Of a stretch of DNA of 64,000 nt, positions 52,002 to 63,481 are shown piece by piece. How positions within the stretch are numbered: the first letter of the stretch is position 1; each line of letters opens with the position of its first letter. Origin of the DNA: Lagopus muta (Eukaryota > Chordata > Aves > Galliformes > Phasianidae). The notes under the pieces were generated by a model. The model was given only the letters and a program-made list of their open reading frames with translations. It was not told the origin of the DNA and did not search any database. The stretch covers positions 40,913,508 through 40,977,507 of the forward strand of contig NC_064439.1 in NCBI RefSeq assembly GCF_023343835.1, in the 5' to 3' direction. The position numbers and the translations under genes are program-made.

Positions 52002-52278
52002 GCGACAGGAAGAGAGAGAATGGCCTCAAGTTGCACCAGAGGAGATTCAGGCTGGACTAATGTATTTCCTAATGGAAATACTTCTCTGAAAGTGTGGTCA
52101 GGTGCTGGAATGGGCTGCCTATGGAGGTGGTGGAGTCACTGACCGTGGAGGTGTTCAAGAAATGTTTAGATGTTGTACTGAAGGACATAGGAAATACTGG
52201 TGACAGGGGGATGGTTGGACTGGATGATCTTGGAGGTCTTTTCCAACCTTGGTGATTCTTTGATTCAATGATTCTATA
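52002..52278 (+). mobile_element. CR1 LINE 3' fragment, sense
   Basis: Short 5'-truncated CR1 3' UTR. It starts in the 'gacaggaagagagagaatggcctcaagttgcaccagaggag' block, continues through 'gctggaatgggctgcct' and 'ggatggttggactggatgatcttggagg', and ends in ATTCTTTGATTCAATGATTCTATA. Well preserved. Confidence 0.92.
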
Positions 52279-55200
52279 CACAAACACATATGAAGCATTC
52301 AAACTTGAGCTGGAGTCAGCATGGATTTTCCCCCAGAGAATTCTATTCAGAGAAAAGATGATTACTTGCAAGTAGCTATCAATTGGACAGTGCTCATGGA
52401 AAGGATGTGGGGGGAAATATGCAATGCAGGCTTTACAAGTGACAAATGATTTTTAGGGTATGAAAATGGGAAGCTGTGGTCTCACCCTCCCCCTGTCTGA
52501 CTCTAGTCATGCAGGTACTGTGCAGAAAACTGTAAAAACGCTGCTGGGTTTTTGACATATAGATGAAAGAAGACAAATAGTAAGATTAAATCAAAGGAAA
52601 GTCAATTTTACCAGAAAGTAATTTTTCTTCCAGAAAAGCTAATTTCTGCTCTGTTGAGCAAAGGTTGAATTATGCCTAAAGCAAAGTAAGAATATAGGTG
52701 TTTTGACAGAAGGTTCACTTATTAATTAGCTCAGAAAAATGCTTCTCTCTTATGACATCTTATAAAGAAACTTTCCATAAGATTAACAAAATCTGTAGTA
52801 GACCTCATTAGCATTACTCAACTCTGACAGCACTTAAACAAACGTATCTTAAAAGGATCTTTTAAGAGGATCTGGAAGCTCACTTCAGAGCAGAAAAATT
52901 ACACCTTAAAAGAATTGTGTTTAGCAGATCTCCAAACTGTAAATATGCCATTACAGCTGTCCTTACTGTGTTTGAAATACATTTTACTACCTCTGATAGT
53001 GCTGTATGTAGCACAAGGGCATTGCCAAGATGAATTGACCATGATCCTGAATACTCAAACACTAAGTTAAGCTTGCATATGAACTTCTGCTGGTGAGGGC
53101 CTATCCGTTGAATGAGATTAGACAGAACTCTCTTCCCATCCAGATGATGAATGATACTATCTGGAATGTCATTTATTAATTTTTCCAAGACCTTCAGAGG
53201 CTCTTATTTTCTTCAGAATAAATAGAAAGGCAGTTGAAACTTTTTGGGTTACCTTTAGATTCAGTCAGCAGGGAAAAAAGGATGCTTTTTTTTTTTTTTT
53301 TGGCTAGCTACACTAAAAAAAACCCATATCTTATTTCATTCTATCAAATTTTCATCTCCGAAGGCCGACAGGAACATAAAAAGTACCTATTTATGCTTCC
53401 CGTGGCAGTGCCACCACCTTCTTGACTGTGCCAGAAAAACCACTTCTGATTCAGTTAGAGACGCCTCTGCTTACTGATTTGCTGGGCTATTTCCGACTGG
53501 AATCAGTCCTCACATAACCTCACTCTGATTAACACCTACGTTTGTCCTTCTGAGATTATCTGGTGGTTCCTTGCTGCTGACAGGCGCTTGCAGAAGCAAA
53601 GTTCTGACACTGGCATCAACAGCAGGTAAATGGTGAGATTTTGGGGGGAAAAAGATGAAGAGGGGTGTGTGTATGTGGCAGGATGACAGAACTCTTCTTT
53701 TCTTTGTGACACAGAACACTTAGGCGGAACTGGGTGGCACGGAAACCCCACAGTGGCACAGCAAGGAGAGAACTTGGCTGCTTAAACTGGCACTGAACAC
53801 TCATGCAACTGATTTCATAAATGCAAACCTACTGTCAGCAGGTTCACTTGTTTGTTAGAAAGCATTTTCAGGTCTGCAGCCAAAGAAAGGCCAATGCTGA
53901 CACAATCACCACTGGGGTGAGCAGTCTGTTTTTCCCCCAACCCATCAGTACTGTGTATCCTTTCAAGTACTACCTTTCTTTTAAAAGAGATTTCAACAGT
54001 GATGTTTAGAGGTTTTCTGGCCTTTAATATTTTAATATGTTCTTCTGTATTTTCATTTGAATTATTTATATTTTGGGTTGGTAGAGACACATTTGCTCAT
54101 TGGATAATTCACACTAGCATTTTATTGCAGTTTTTTTTTTTTTTTTTTTTTACATGAGATTAAAAAAATTAACACAAATTCTTGCAGTTTGAATATGGCC
54201 AACTAGCTGGTTACTATAATCAAAGCCTTTATTATTATTATTATTTGCTTTTATCTCTACAATTGCATTATAATAACAATGTTTTGGTTTGCTAAATAAT
54301 GACTTTGCTATCTCCTTGGAGGACGTTAAGGCTCTCCTAATACTCTTGTGTATCAAGCTCACCTTAAGGTCAGGTTTTTCTTTTTATTCAGCAGCAGATG
54401 GAGATAAAATACAAGTACTGTTTATTAAACAGCCACTTAAGAGCACAGTACAGCAGGAAAAGTCATACAACTCCCAAGGATGGATACAGTCCTAGGATAA
54501 AGCAGAAGCGGCTGCACTTAGGAGCGCATGATTGTCAGATTTACACTAATATGAAAGAGATTAAGTCCCAGAGATGAAGTTTTTTGAGTTGTTACTATAC
54601 CATAGTGCTTGCTTTTGACTTTTTTCTCCTTTTTTTTAAGTGAAAGAAGGATATTTCTTACTTGTCAGATTTTGTCCCAGGTATTTCCCAAGTACTTCTC
54701 AATAGCTTCAGTTCTGGATAAGCTCACTAACCAAGATCCAACATCTTCCTCCCAGTCTCCTCCCCAAAACTTCCAGCACAGTGCTAAGAAGTCCAAATTT
54801 GTTGTACATGCCAATGGTACTAATTGTCACAGTTAGCTAACATGGCTCTTTGTTGGCATCACAAACAAGTCAATGGAAGCAGTGCTTTTGGAGCCTTACC
54901 TACAGTGACAGTGCTACTTACTTGTAATGGAATATTTCATAGAGTAACTACAGGGATATTTGAGTGGCAAAAAAAATGGGACAAGTCTAAAATTAGGCAT
55001 TAGGCAATCTCAGTTGACCTGCTTGTTGTCTCCTTGTTTTCCTAAAAGCAAGTATGTAGGGCCCACATTACAATCAGCAGCTCTGATTCTTATTTACCTA
55101 TCACTGTATGTAGACAAGTTATTTTAGCACCCAAAAATTGAGCTTTAAGATCTTGAAAAGAGGAAATAAGCTATTTAACTTGACCATGTTTGGCTGAGGG

Positions 55201-55645
55201 ATTTAAGAAACATGCTGCTGCGGTTCAGAAGGCTTAATTAAAATGTTTGAAATTATAATGTTCTGTTAAATGCTCCTCATGAACTGACAGAGATGGATTT
55301 TGGTTTTTTCTGCTGCTTAAGAAAAACAAAGCAGAGGCGACAGGTCGTTAATCATCAGCTGTCAATGGGATTGTGCCTCTCCATCCATGTTGTTGCACTC
55401 CTTTAGAAGCAATGTAAAGCCTACAATTAGTGTGTCTGCATTCGATTTATGACCTTGAGAGTCTGAATGCATTTTGTTGTTACCAGCATTGTTACTAGCA
55501 CTGTGCATCCTACCTTACATTCATTACCCTTAAATATAAATTGATCTGAGCGGGGATGATTTTACCCTTTCCAGTGCTTTGGTGCTGAGTGTTGGAATTG
55601 CGGCTTCAAGTAACGTTCCTCTGCAGGTCTTGGTAAAGGGAATCG
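52279..55645. other. Intergenic, no recognisable gene
   Basis: AT-rich sequence with long T runs at about 53285-53301 and 54131-54151 and a (TTA)n run at about 54229-54246. Short open frames lack recognisable domains. A partly shared T-rich/A-rich composition suggests decayed retroelement tails, but none can be named. Confidence 0.5.
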
Positions 55646-55845
55646 AATCAGAATCATGAAATGGTTCGGGTTGGAAGGGACCTCAAAGCCCGCCCAACCG
55701 CAACCCCTGAGGTGGGCAGGACTGCTGCTCACTGACCAGCTGCCCAGGGCCCCATCCAGCCGTGCCTTGTGTGCCTCCAGGGATGGGGCACCACAGCTTC
55801 CCTGGGCAGCTGTGCCAGGGTCTCACTGCCCTCTGAGTTTCTTAG
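55646..55845 (-). mobile_element. CR1 LINE 3' fragment, antisense
   Basis: Begins AATCAGAATCATGAAATGG and reads as an inverted CR1 tail, with 'gttcgggttggaagggacctcaaagccc' and 'gtgtgcctccagggatggggcacc' equivalents. It lies about 115 bp before the CpG island at 56 kb. Confidence 0.9.
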
Positions 55846-56525
55846 TGACATTTAACTTAATCGGCCAAGCTTTTCCGTAGTACTTGCTAACGAGGGCTGG
55901 TGCTTGTGCGATTGGCTGCAAAAAGTAAGTGCTGAGCTTCCACCAGCAGCCCGGCACGACCCTGGGCAGCAGGGGGGCCTCACACGGGGCCCACACCGGG
56001 GCCCCTTTTCTTCAGAGCAACGTTGGAAATATTTATTGCCGCGGCCACGAGGGCACCCACAGACGCCGCGCACACCCCGACAGGAGGCGGCGAAGCACCG
56101 ATCGCATCCAGACCGGCCGCCTCCCGCCTCCGGGGCGCAGGCGCATGCAGAGGGGCCGGAGGCGACCGCCCGCCCTTCCGCCGCGCGCCCCGCCTCGTCC
56201 GCCGCCCGCGGAAGTGAGCGGAGCGGGGATGCGGCCGCGCTGCCGCCCCGAGGCGCGGAGGTGAGAGGCGCGGCCGGGGGCTACCGCCTGCTCCTCTCGG
56301 CTCCCCCTCACCGTCGGCCGTCGGGTGAGCGGGTGGGGCGGGCCGAGCGAGCCGCGTGGGGACGCTCCCTCCCCTCTGCTCACGTCTCTCTTCCCTCTCT
56401 CTCCCTCCCGACCGGCGCTGAGGGAGCTCGGGCCGGGCGCTGGGCTATTTTTAGCTCCCCGGGCTGCGGGAGGCTCTGGCGGCGGCGGGAGCGGCCGCGG
56501 TGCGGTGCGGCGGCTGCGCGCTGCG

Positions 56526-56573
56526 CTGCGCCTTGTGCTGCGCTTCGTGCTGCGCTGCGTGCTGCGCTGCGTG
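56526..56573. repeat. 12-bp GC-rich tandem repeat, four copies
   Basis: CTGCGCTGCGTG-type units occur at 56526, 56538, 56550 and 56562. The last two are identical and the first two carry changes. A minisatellite-like array inside the promoter or 5' UTR. Copy-number variation is likely. Confidence 0.85.
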
Positions 56574-56640
56574 CCGCGGCGCTCCGCAGCCTCCGCGCTC
56601 CCCGGCGTGAGGGGGCCTGCGGCCTGCGCGGTCCGGCGGT

Positions 56641-56692
56641 ATTTTTTTTTTTATTTTTTATTTTTATTTTTACGATTATTTTATTTGATTGC
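56641..56692. repeat. T-rich tract inside the CpG island
   Basis: A 50-bp run of T with interspersed A lies abruptly within GC-rich flanks. It may be part of the pyrimidine-rich region before the acceptor-like TTTCTCTTGCAG at 56709-56720, or a decayed A-tail of an antisense insertion. Confidence 0.75.
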
Positions 56693-56720
56693 CCTTCTCC
56701 AGCGCTGGTTTCTCTTGCAG

Positions 56721-56756
56721 ATGTTGCTGCAGGTGGGGGCAGAGGGAGCGGTGTGA
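56721..56756 (+). CDS. Possible upstream ORF in the 5' leader (11 codons)
   Basis: ATG at 56721 directly follows an acceptor-like TTGCAG and opens an 11-codon frame that stops at 56754-56756, 110 nt before the presumed main start. If the leader contains it, it could dampen translation. No experimental support; conservation unknown. Confidence 0.3.
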   Translation: MLLQVGAEGAV

Positions 56757-56866
56757 TTGCCGGGGATCTCGGGGCGGCTCTCTCTCCAGCTCTCAGCTCC
56801 CGCTCCGGCGCCGCTGTCGCTAAAAGACTTTTGTAACTCTCGACTCACGTACGATTTCGATGGAAA

Positions 56867-56872
56867 ATGAAG
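56867..56872 (+). CDS. ATP2C1: ATP2C1 (SPCA1) first coding exon, coding part ATG-AAG
   Basis: ATP2C1 encodes the Golgi Ca2+/Mn2+-transporting P-type ATPase SPCA1. The major mammalian isoform begins Met-Lys, with the next residue Val starting a new exon, to my knowledge. Here ATG-AAG at 56867-56872 is followed at once by GTAAAG, a good splice donor, so the exon would encode exactly Met-Lys. Gene order (next to PIK3R4) and divergent orientation match mammals, and the CpG island supports a promoter. The 5' UTR is probably part of 56721-56872 or longer. A second ATG at 56860 in another frame overlaps. No further coding exon is recognisable before 64000, so the identification rests on two codons plus synteny. 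Confidence 0.6.
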
Positions 56873-57411
56873 GTAAAGCTCTCCCCGGAGCCGCCGGCCT
56901 CCTCGGAGCCGAGAGGATCTCTGTGCTGGGAGCCTGCCTCGTTTCACCTCCGTAGGGGCCTCTGAGCTCGGTGCTGTTTTGATGATGGGATGAAATTCGT
57001 CTTTCGTGGTTAAATCGAGGAGCGTTAATCGCGCTTGCGTTGAAATATTTCTCTGCTTACTTAATCTTGCCCTCTTTGCAGTTCTTTTTTCATTAAAAGC
57101 ATGACTGAAGCTTAACGTGCTGCCATTTGGACGAGCTGGTGTAAAGCTGCCATCTCTATGCGATGCGGGAAGTCGCTCCTTTGGACTGCTGTGATACGTG
57201 TTCTCCTTGTCTGGTTTGGGATTGGTGTAGTCTGGGGAGTTATTTCATGTTGTCCATGCTGGGTTTCTGTGTGTGCTCTGGGAGCTTTGAAAGCCAGTTT
57301 GCGTTGCTGATGCTGACTGTGAGCTTCGCTGCTTTCCTTCTGAGTTGACTGGGGATGTTGTAAATCTCTTGAAATTGCAGTTTTCTTTATTATGGATGTA
57401 AGCTGGAGGTG

Positions 57412-57528
57412 CTCGAGGTTGGGTTGCATGGAGCTCTGGGCAGCCTGGTCCAGTGGTGGCAGCCCTGCCTGAGGTTGGGTTGGAGCTCAGTGATCTGTAA
57501 GGTCCCAAGACATGCCATGATTCTATGA
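57412..57528 (+). mobile_element. CR1 LINE 3'-tail fragment, sense
   Basis: Short tail: the 'gagctctgggcagcctggtccagtgg' block, then 'ggttggagctcagtgatctgtaaggtccc', ending CCATGATTCTATGA. It lies 22 bp from an oppositely oriented CR1. Confidence 0.85.
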
Positions 57529-57550
57529 AATGGCAATCCCCTTATCAGAG

Positions 57551-57715
57551 ATCACAGAACAGCCTGGGTTGGAAGGAACCTTAATGATCATGAATCTCCA
57601 ACTGCCCCTGCCACAGGCAGGGCCACTGACCTCCACATTTAATACTAGACCAGGCTGCCCCATCCAACCTGGTCTTGAACACCTCCAGGGACGGGGCATC
57701 CACAACCTCTTTGAT
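57551..57715 (-). mobile_element. CR1 LINE 3' fragment, antisense
   Basis: Starts ATCACAGAACAGCCTGGGTTGG and reads through inverted CR1 blocks ('gaccaggctgccccatcca', 'aacacctccagggacggggcatcc'). It forms a tail-to-tail pair with the fragment to the left. Confidence 0.88.
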
Positions 57716-60700
57716 CTCTGTTGTCATTATTCTTTGGAGATATTGGATGGAATTTTTTGGTGGCCACTGTTTTTCCTTTGTTGTGGATGGATGTGAACCT
57801 GAGGAGCTTAAAGCAGTGGGATCCTTAAGGGTCTGACTTGGTAGCCTGGATTGGGTTCTTGGGGTAGACTTGTGGGCTTCCATGATGGATATCATTCTGT
57901 TTCTGGTGACTGGAAAGCTGTTGTAAAGTCCAACCTATGTTGAAAATGCCATAGGTTGTTATAGTCTTGCATCTCAGAACATTTTTCTAACTTGAAAAAT
58001 GCTAGAATTTTATCAATGCTATTGATCACATCTTCTAAGTGAGTATTTGTCATAAAGAACACAAAACTTGTCAGATAGAAGTTGTAATGTTTGTGTGTGT
58101 CGGGGGGGGACATCTCTAGAAGACTGATTTTGGCTTTGGGAGCCCAGTTAGCTGACAGAAGCACAGTCAGTGCCCAGTTAGTTGACAGAAGCAGTGTCAG
58201 TGCCTTTGCATTGAAGTTGCTGTGTTTTAAATAAGGTTTTTGAATGACTGAATCTTGGGGCAGGAGGAGAACAATGAATCTAATACAATTGAAAAGAAAT
58301 GCACGTAGGGAAAAAGTATCTGTCTGATGTTTGTGTGCCTAAACTGAAAGAGCAGGAAGGCTTCTAATGCCTTTTTAGTTTTATTAGCAAGAAAATATGA
58401 CATTGTGTATAATCAAATTTTGTGTGGTGCAGTATGGTCCATTCTAATTCTGCTGAAGGCTGGTAGCACAGAGATGGTGTTTCTTATGTTTCTTTTGGAA
58501 GAAATAAACTATATTTCAAAATGAGTAAGATTTGTATGATAGGAGTGACATAAAATACAGCTAAGGGGAAAAAATACTTCATAAGATGATCAGATGTATT
58601 TCAAAGGATGAAATAGTTGCTGTGTTTTACTGAAAGTTTGCAAAATGGGAGTTTCCTGGGTATTGTAGGAAAGCTAAATTTCAGCACAAATTAAAAAATA
58701 GAGTTGGTGCTCTTGAGCATTGCTTTCTCTCCACTCTTTCTCCCCCACTTCCACCATAATTGAGCTTCTGGGCAGACATATTTATAACTGTCTACTGTCT
58801 GTTTTGTCCTCTTGGTGTTTTTGAGCTCTTCTTTCTCTATCCATTTGACATTTTGAGCCAGCTAGATGCCAGCAGCTTTCATCTGGATCGTTTCAGCAAC
58901 CCTGATAGAATCATTAATGTATTTTCTCCAGGTGAGAGTTTGAACTATAGAGTGAGGATTGCAGGAAGATAGAATGTGTTATATGTATATTTTTTTGTAT
59001 GTTTGAAAGTTTGAATATTGAGCAAGAAATGGGAGATATTTTTTTCTACATTTGGAGCAATATTCAAGGACAGAATTGATAATGCCATTTGGAAAACTGA
59101 TGTTTTCATCTCATAATTCATTTTTCATAAGCAGTATGGCACAGTCACTGTAGCTAATGTCTTGTCCCAAGACTTTGTGGTTTCTGTCTCTTGTATTGGG
59201 ATGAATTAGCTAATTAAACTTCCCCCAAAATTCATGTATCTGTAATGGGGAAATGAGTTTTCCGTCATAGAAAGGTTTTTGCTTTTTTCAGTGAGGCTGT
59301 GACTTAGAGGATTGAAGTTTGTGTTTTTGTTTGGAGTTTTGTGGCTTCAGAACTGGAGCTCTTCCTTAACTTGTGGACAGGCGAGATGACTTGCAGCTGC
59401 TTGGAGAAAACAGCTCTGATAGCAGTAGTGAGATAATGGTGCTGTTTTGTTACCAAGGCCTTTGGTGGCATTCATTTTCAGATCGCTCTGTGCCTATTGG
59501 AAGAGGTCAGGACTGCGTTTTCCCACCTGTAGATTTTCCTAAAGTCACACACAACATTGGCACAAGCACAGATTTACTGTAAATAATAAAAACATTGCAT
59601 GGTGGTTTCGAAACCTGTAGTCTTCATTCTTGTAAGGCCTACTTAGCTCTAGCTGATCATCACAGACTGCTAGTTCAATCTGTATTCTGTCAATAGCAAT
59701 TTCTGGATAGTTTCGATAACTGGATGAGTACTGAGATGAGTCAATTTCTTTCTCTGAAGCAGAGAAGTTTGTTACATGCTGCTGAGACAACATGGGCTTG
59801 TGTTGTTTTTAACCCATGCTTGGAGTACGATTGGCTTTCCTAGCGAGTTTTGTCTGTATTCCTTATGTAGGCTGCTTTGGAAAAGTGACCAATTTCAGAT
59901 CAGTGGGCAGCTTCTGTTTTTTGGGGGCAGTGTGGTCACATCATGGACCAGCTGCCCATGGACTGTGCAGCTGTAAGGGCTGATGGAGGGGTGGAGGCCA
60001 GGTGGAGAGCTGGAGCAGCAGGGACTCAAAAACAACCCACGCTGTTCCAGAGTGGCGTCATCAATTATACTTGAATGTAACATCCAAAATAATGAGTATG
60101 AATCTTGTGATGGAAAATGTTCCAAATTCTGAAATGGAGCTGGACTTATCACAGCAGTTCACATGTCTTTTGGCATTACTTGTTTAATAAATCATCTGCG
60201 TAGGTGAAACAAGAATTTTTGTATTCACTGATTGCACTTTGTTTCAATCTATGGCTCGCTATGAGAAAATTAGAATGCAGTACTTTACATTGATGTTGGC
60301 ATAAATGATGTCTGTTCCATTTAACTTGGAGGACAAAGTGAGGGGAGGGGTTTTATTTTTTCAAACCGTATTATTTGAAGTCTTCACTGAAGGCCAACTC
60401 TAGTAGATAATTTCCTACCTGTTACACATTTAGTTATCATAGCGCTGCCAGTGTAGCACTTGCCTTGCATTAGAAATACAGGCTTCCTCTTTGAATTGCA
60501 GTTGGTGTCACCTCTGACTCTGCTGTGTGTTTGGTTCATAGATCATGACGTATTTTTCATCCGTCCCCGATTTTTCCATGCAGATGTACCAGTACAAACC
60601 TGTGATAATCTGGAAGTGGTTTAACGTGGGATCTGTTTGAGATCAGGTGCTGCGGAGTGTATGATTAGTTGTTTTGTTGGCTTTGTAGCCCTTTTATATT

Positions 60701-62109
60701 GGGATATATGGCATCAGGCTCTTAGTGAGTTACGAAATGCAGTAGTGTAAGGAAAATTAGGATACCTAATTTAACACAGAAACGAGTGTTTTTGTTTCTT
60801 TCTGATGTCCAGTCTGACAAATGAGTTTGATCTTGGTTTCATAGGCCACTATGACTGTTGTCCAGCCATTTGTCCCCCCACCCCCATGCTGGGTAGCACA
60901 CTGCTGAGTTAGGGAGCTGCATGGGCTCGTGGAGAGTCCAGTTCATGTCAGAAGCAATGAGCATATGGATCTCTGGAGGGCATAAGGGGTGAGAGCCCCC
61001 ACTGCTTAGTGCAAGCGGGATGTTTGATTGACGCTGTTCTTCTGTAGCCTTGGCTTTGGTGTATCAGGCTGAGGCTGTCTGTGGGGAATAAGTTAAAGAT
61101 GAGTAGATTTCATTCGTTGTGCACCGTTTGTTGGTGAACAAGTTCAGGTGATGAATAACTGACATTTGCAGTGGGGTTAGGATCAGCTAGAAAGAATGAC
61201 AGAGCTGCCATGCAGGGAAGAGAAGGAAAATAAAGTACACTCATCAAGGTGTAAATATGGGCCAAGCATCTGTTTCTATTTATTTGTTTTGTAAATATCC
61301 TAGTCTAAGTAATTAGAAGGGATAATGGGTTGGCAGATGCAGGTTGCAGAATCTACAAAGGCTTTTGAAAGGTTTTGTCATAGGTTTTCTGCAGTGCTTT
61401 CTTCCCATAGGTACATAATTCACCAGCAAATCTTGAATACAATGTTGCTGCTTTCTTGATACTGATTGTAAGAAACCTTATTGTGAGTATCGAGGCAGTG
61501 AGTTAGTCTTTTAGAGGGCATTGACACCAGCTTGGTCTTATTTCTTTTAAATGGTAAGTTTGAATTGATTTGGTTTTTGTTAGAGTATTATTTTGTCTCA
61601 TTTTGAAGTAACTCCATAGCTGCCAGGTGTATAACCAGCAGTTAGGTCCTGGAGTTTCACTCATTATTTTAAACAAATCTGAACTGTAAATACTGAGCAA
61701 ACGTGTCTGTGACTGTTTAGTTACAGTTCCACGACTGCTAAGTCCGTACATGCTGTGGGGATGCTGGTAGTATCCCACAGGGTAATACTAAAATGTTTTG
61801 GTGTTTGCTGTTCCAGTGCCAACCTTCATTTTGAGAAGTTCAGCTATGAGAGATGGAGGCAGGCTGTTGGAGGGGAGCCGTATGATCTTATTTCTAAGCT
61901 GAAATGTTCTCTTGTAGAAAGTTAGCAACTGTGGCAAGATTAATGACTGGTATTTCTGCCCAAAGTCTTCTGGCCTTGAATTTCTGAAATGCTTCATGTG
62001 AATCAGGATTTAAGTGGAGGCTTGTGCTGTTTGGAGCCAAGTGAGGTGTGGTAGCTGAGCTCTTGTGTAATGAGTTTCTGGGCTGACCAAGTGCTGTCTT
62101 ACAGAGACT
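57716..62109. other. Intronic sequence, no recognised element apart from a small duplication
   Basis: AT-rich. Contains the 30-bp duplication at 58142-58201. Open frames (for example 58760-58972, 59373-59582) show no recognisable domain. Confidence 0.45.
58142..58201. repeat. 30-bp tandem duplication
   Basis: GCCCAGTTAGYTGACAGAAG plus ten more bases occurs twice in tandem (58142-58171 and 58172-58201) with a few differences. Local duplication. Confidence 0.9.
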
Positions 62110-62498
62110 TTGGTCTCAGCAGAAGCTGAGAGACTTGGGGCTCTTCAACCTGGAGAAGGCTGTGAGGTGACCTGAGAGCAGCCTGTAGGAGAACTACAGG
62201 AAAGAAGGGGACAGGCTCTATAGCAGGATCTGTGGTGATAGAAAAAGGGGAAATGGTTTCAAAGAGGGGACATTTTTTCCTTATATCTAACCTAAATCTT
62301 ATACGGTGAGGGCGGTGAGGCACTGGAACAGGTTGCCCAGAGATGTGGTTGATGCTCCATCCCTGGAGACTTTCAAGGTGAGGTTGGATCAGGCCCTGGG
62401 CACCCTGATGTAGCTGTGGTGTCCCTGTTTATGGCAGGGGAGATGGACTAGATGGTCTTCAGGGGTCCCTCCCAATTCTAAGGATTCTATGATTCTAC
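62110..62498 (+). mobile_element. CR1 LINE 3' fragment, sense
   Basis: Includes the end of the RT region ('gagacttggggctcttcaacctggagaag', about 62130-62160) and the 3' UTR ('ggcactggaacaggttgcccagag', 'ggttggatcaggccctgggcaccctgatgtagctg'). It ends in AAGGATTCTATGATTCTA. 5'-truncated. Confidence 0.92.
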
Positions 62499-63317
62499 AG
62501 GCATTGTTTTGATGAATTTCAGTGAATGCTTAGGATACTGCGTTTTTTTCTTCTTCTGATTAATAAGTAATGAGAAACAAATGAAATGTTCAAGGAGATT
62601 TTTTTTCAGTGTTAGAGGAGTTTTTCAAACAGGAAGAATCAAAATGGAATGTTTTGGCCAAATATCTTGGTAGTCAAATTGTTCTGGTGTTTGTCAATGC
62701 ATTTTTGCTAACTCTGCTGGCAGCTCAATGACTGGGGCAATGAGAGTTTGAATTTGCTTTGTACAGCCACCAAAGTGTCCAGAAGCAGTCCAGCCAGCAT
62801 ATCTCTTTGGCTGTATTCAAAGGTTGAATATTTGGTTTTCTTAAAAGATTCAAATGTATAGTACACAAATGGGCTGAAGGAAGGTAAGGCAGTTTGCTTA
62901 GAGGTGGAGTGGTTTAGTATGAAGCTTTGTGGCCAGTCTTCCTTGTGGAATCTGTAGCATTGCAGTCAGCTTAAGGTGTTGTTACTGTTGTGAAATATCT
63001 GTGGAATGTTTTCTGCCTGTGAGAGAGCAGGCAGTTGTCATTCACAAGGCTTGCAAGATAACCCCATGGAGTATATGCTGCAACTACAGAAAATTGCCCA
63101 ATTTTGGTGTTGTGCTGGTATCCTCAGTTGAACTAATGCCCTACTTTCCTTTCTGTTTCTTAAAGGAAAGATGTAATGTCCTGGGAGTAAGATGCATTTC
63201 AGATGTGGAGATGTATTTCTTGGACAAGTTATTTTTTGATAATAGAGTTTTGGTACTTAAATATTTTTAGTAATTTTTCAGTATTTTTATTACATAGTTA
63301 TTGAGCTTTTGTAGGGT
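62499..63317. other. Intronic sequence, nothing recognised
   Basis: AT-rich. The 113-codon open frame at 62929-63270 has no recognisable domain and I do not call it a gene. Confidence 0.45.
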
Positions 63318-63481
63318 GAATCACAGAATGATTTGGCTTGGAATGGACCTTAAAGCCAACCAATTCCAAGCCCCTGCCATGGGCAGGGCTGCCACCCACC
63401 ATGTCATGCTGCTGGGGGCCCCATCCAGCCTCGCCTCCAGCCCCTCCAGGGATGGGGCACCACCCTGTCAGTTGCCCAAAT
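63318..63481 (-). mobile_element. CR1 LINE 3' fragment, antisense
   Basis: Begins GAATCACAGAATGATTTGGC and reads as an inverted CR1 tail ('gaatggaccttaaagccaacc', 'ccctccagggatggggcacc'). Short and 5'-truncated. Confidence 0.88.

Larger units (their letters stand above)
55960..56950 (+). promoter_or_regulatory. ATP2C1: CpG-island promoter of the downstream gene (probably ATP2C1)
   Basis: About 1 kb of very CpG-dense sequence. It has an ETS-type CGGAAGTG at 56209-56216, GC boxes and an NRF1-like GCGCATGC near 56139. It also has a candidate splice donor GCGGAG|GTGAGA at 56260/56261. No TATA box. Open frames through this block (for example 55904-56836) are Ala/Arg/Pro-rich by composition only and are not taken as coding. 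The island is interrupted by a T-rich tract at 56641-56690. Transcription start not determinable by eye. Confidence 0.8.

Noticed and set aside
55904-56836. 310-codon open frame through the CpG island
   Set aside because: Ala/Arg/Pro-rich composition follows from GC content, there are similarly long open frames in other phases, and it shows no domain. It is promoter and leader sequence.
62929-63270. 113-codon frame in the presumed ATP2C1 intron
   Set aside because: Cys-rich by chance composition, with no homology I can recognise and no flanking splice signals I trust.
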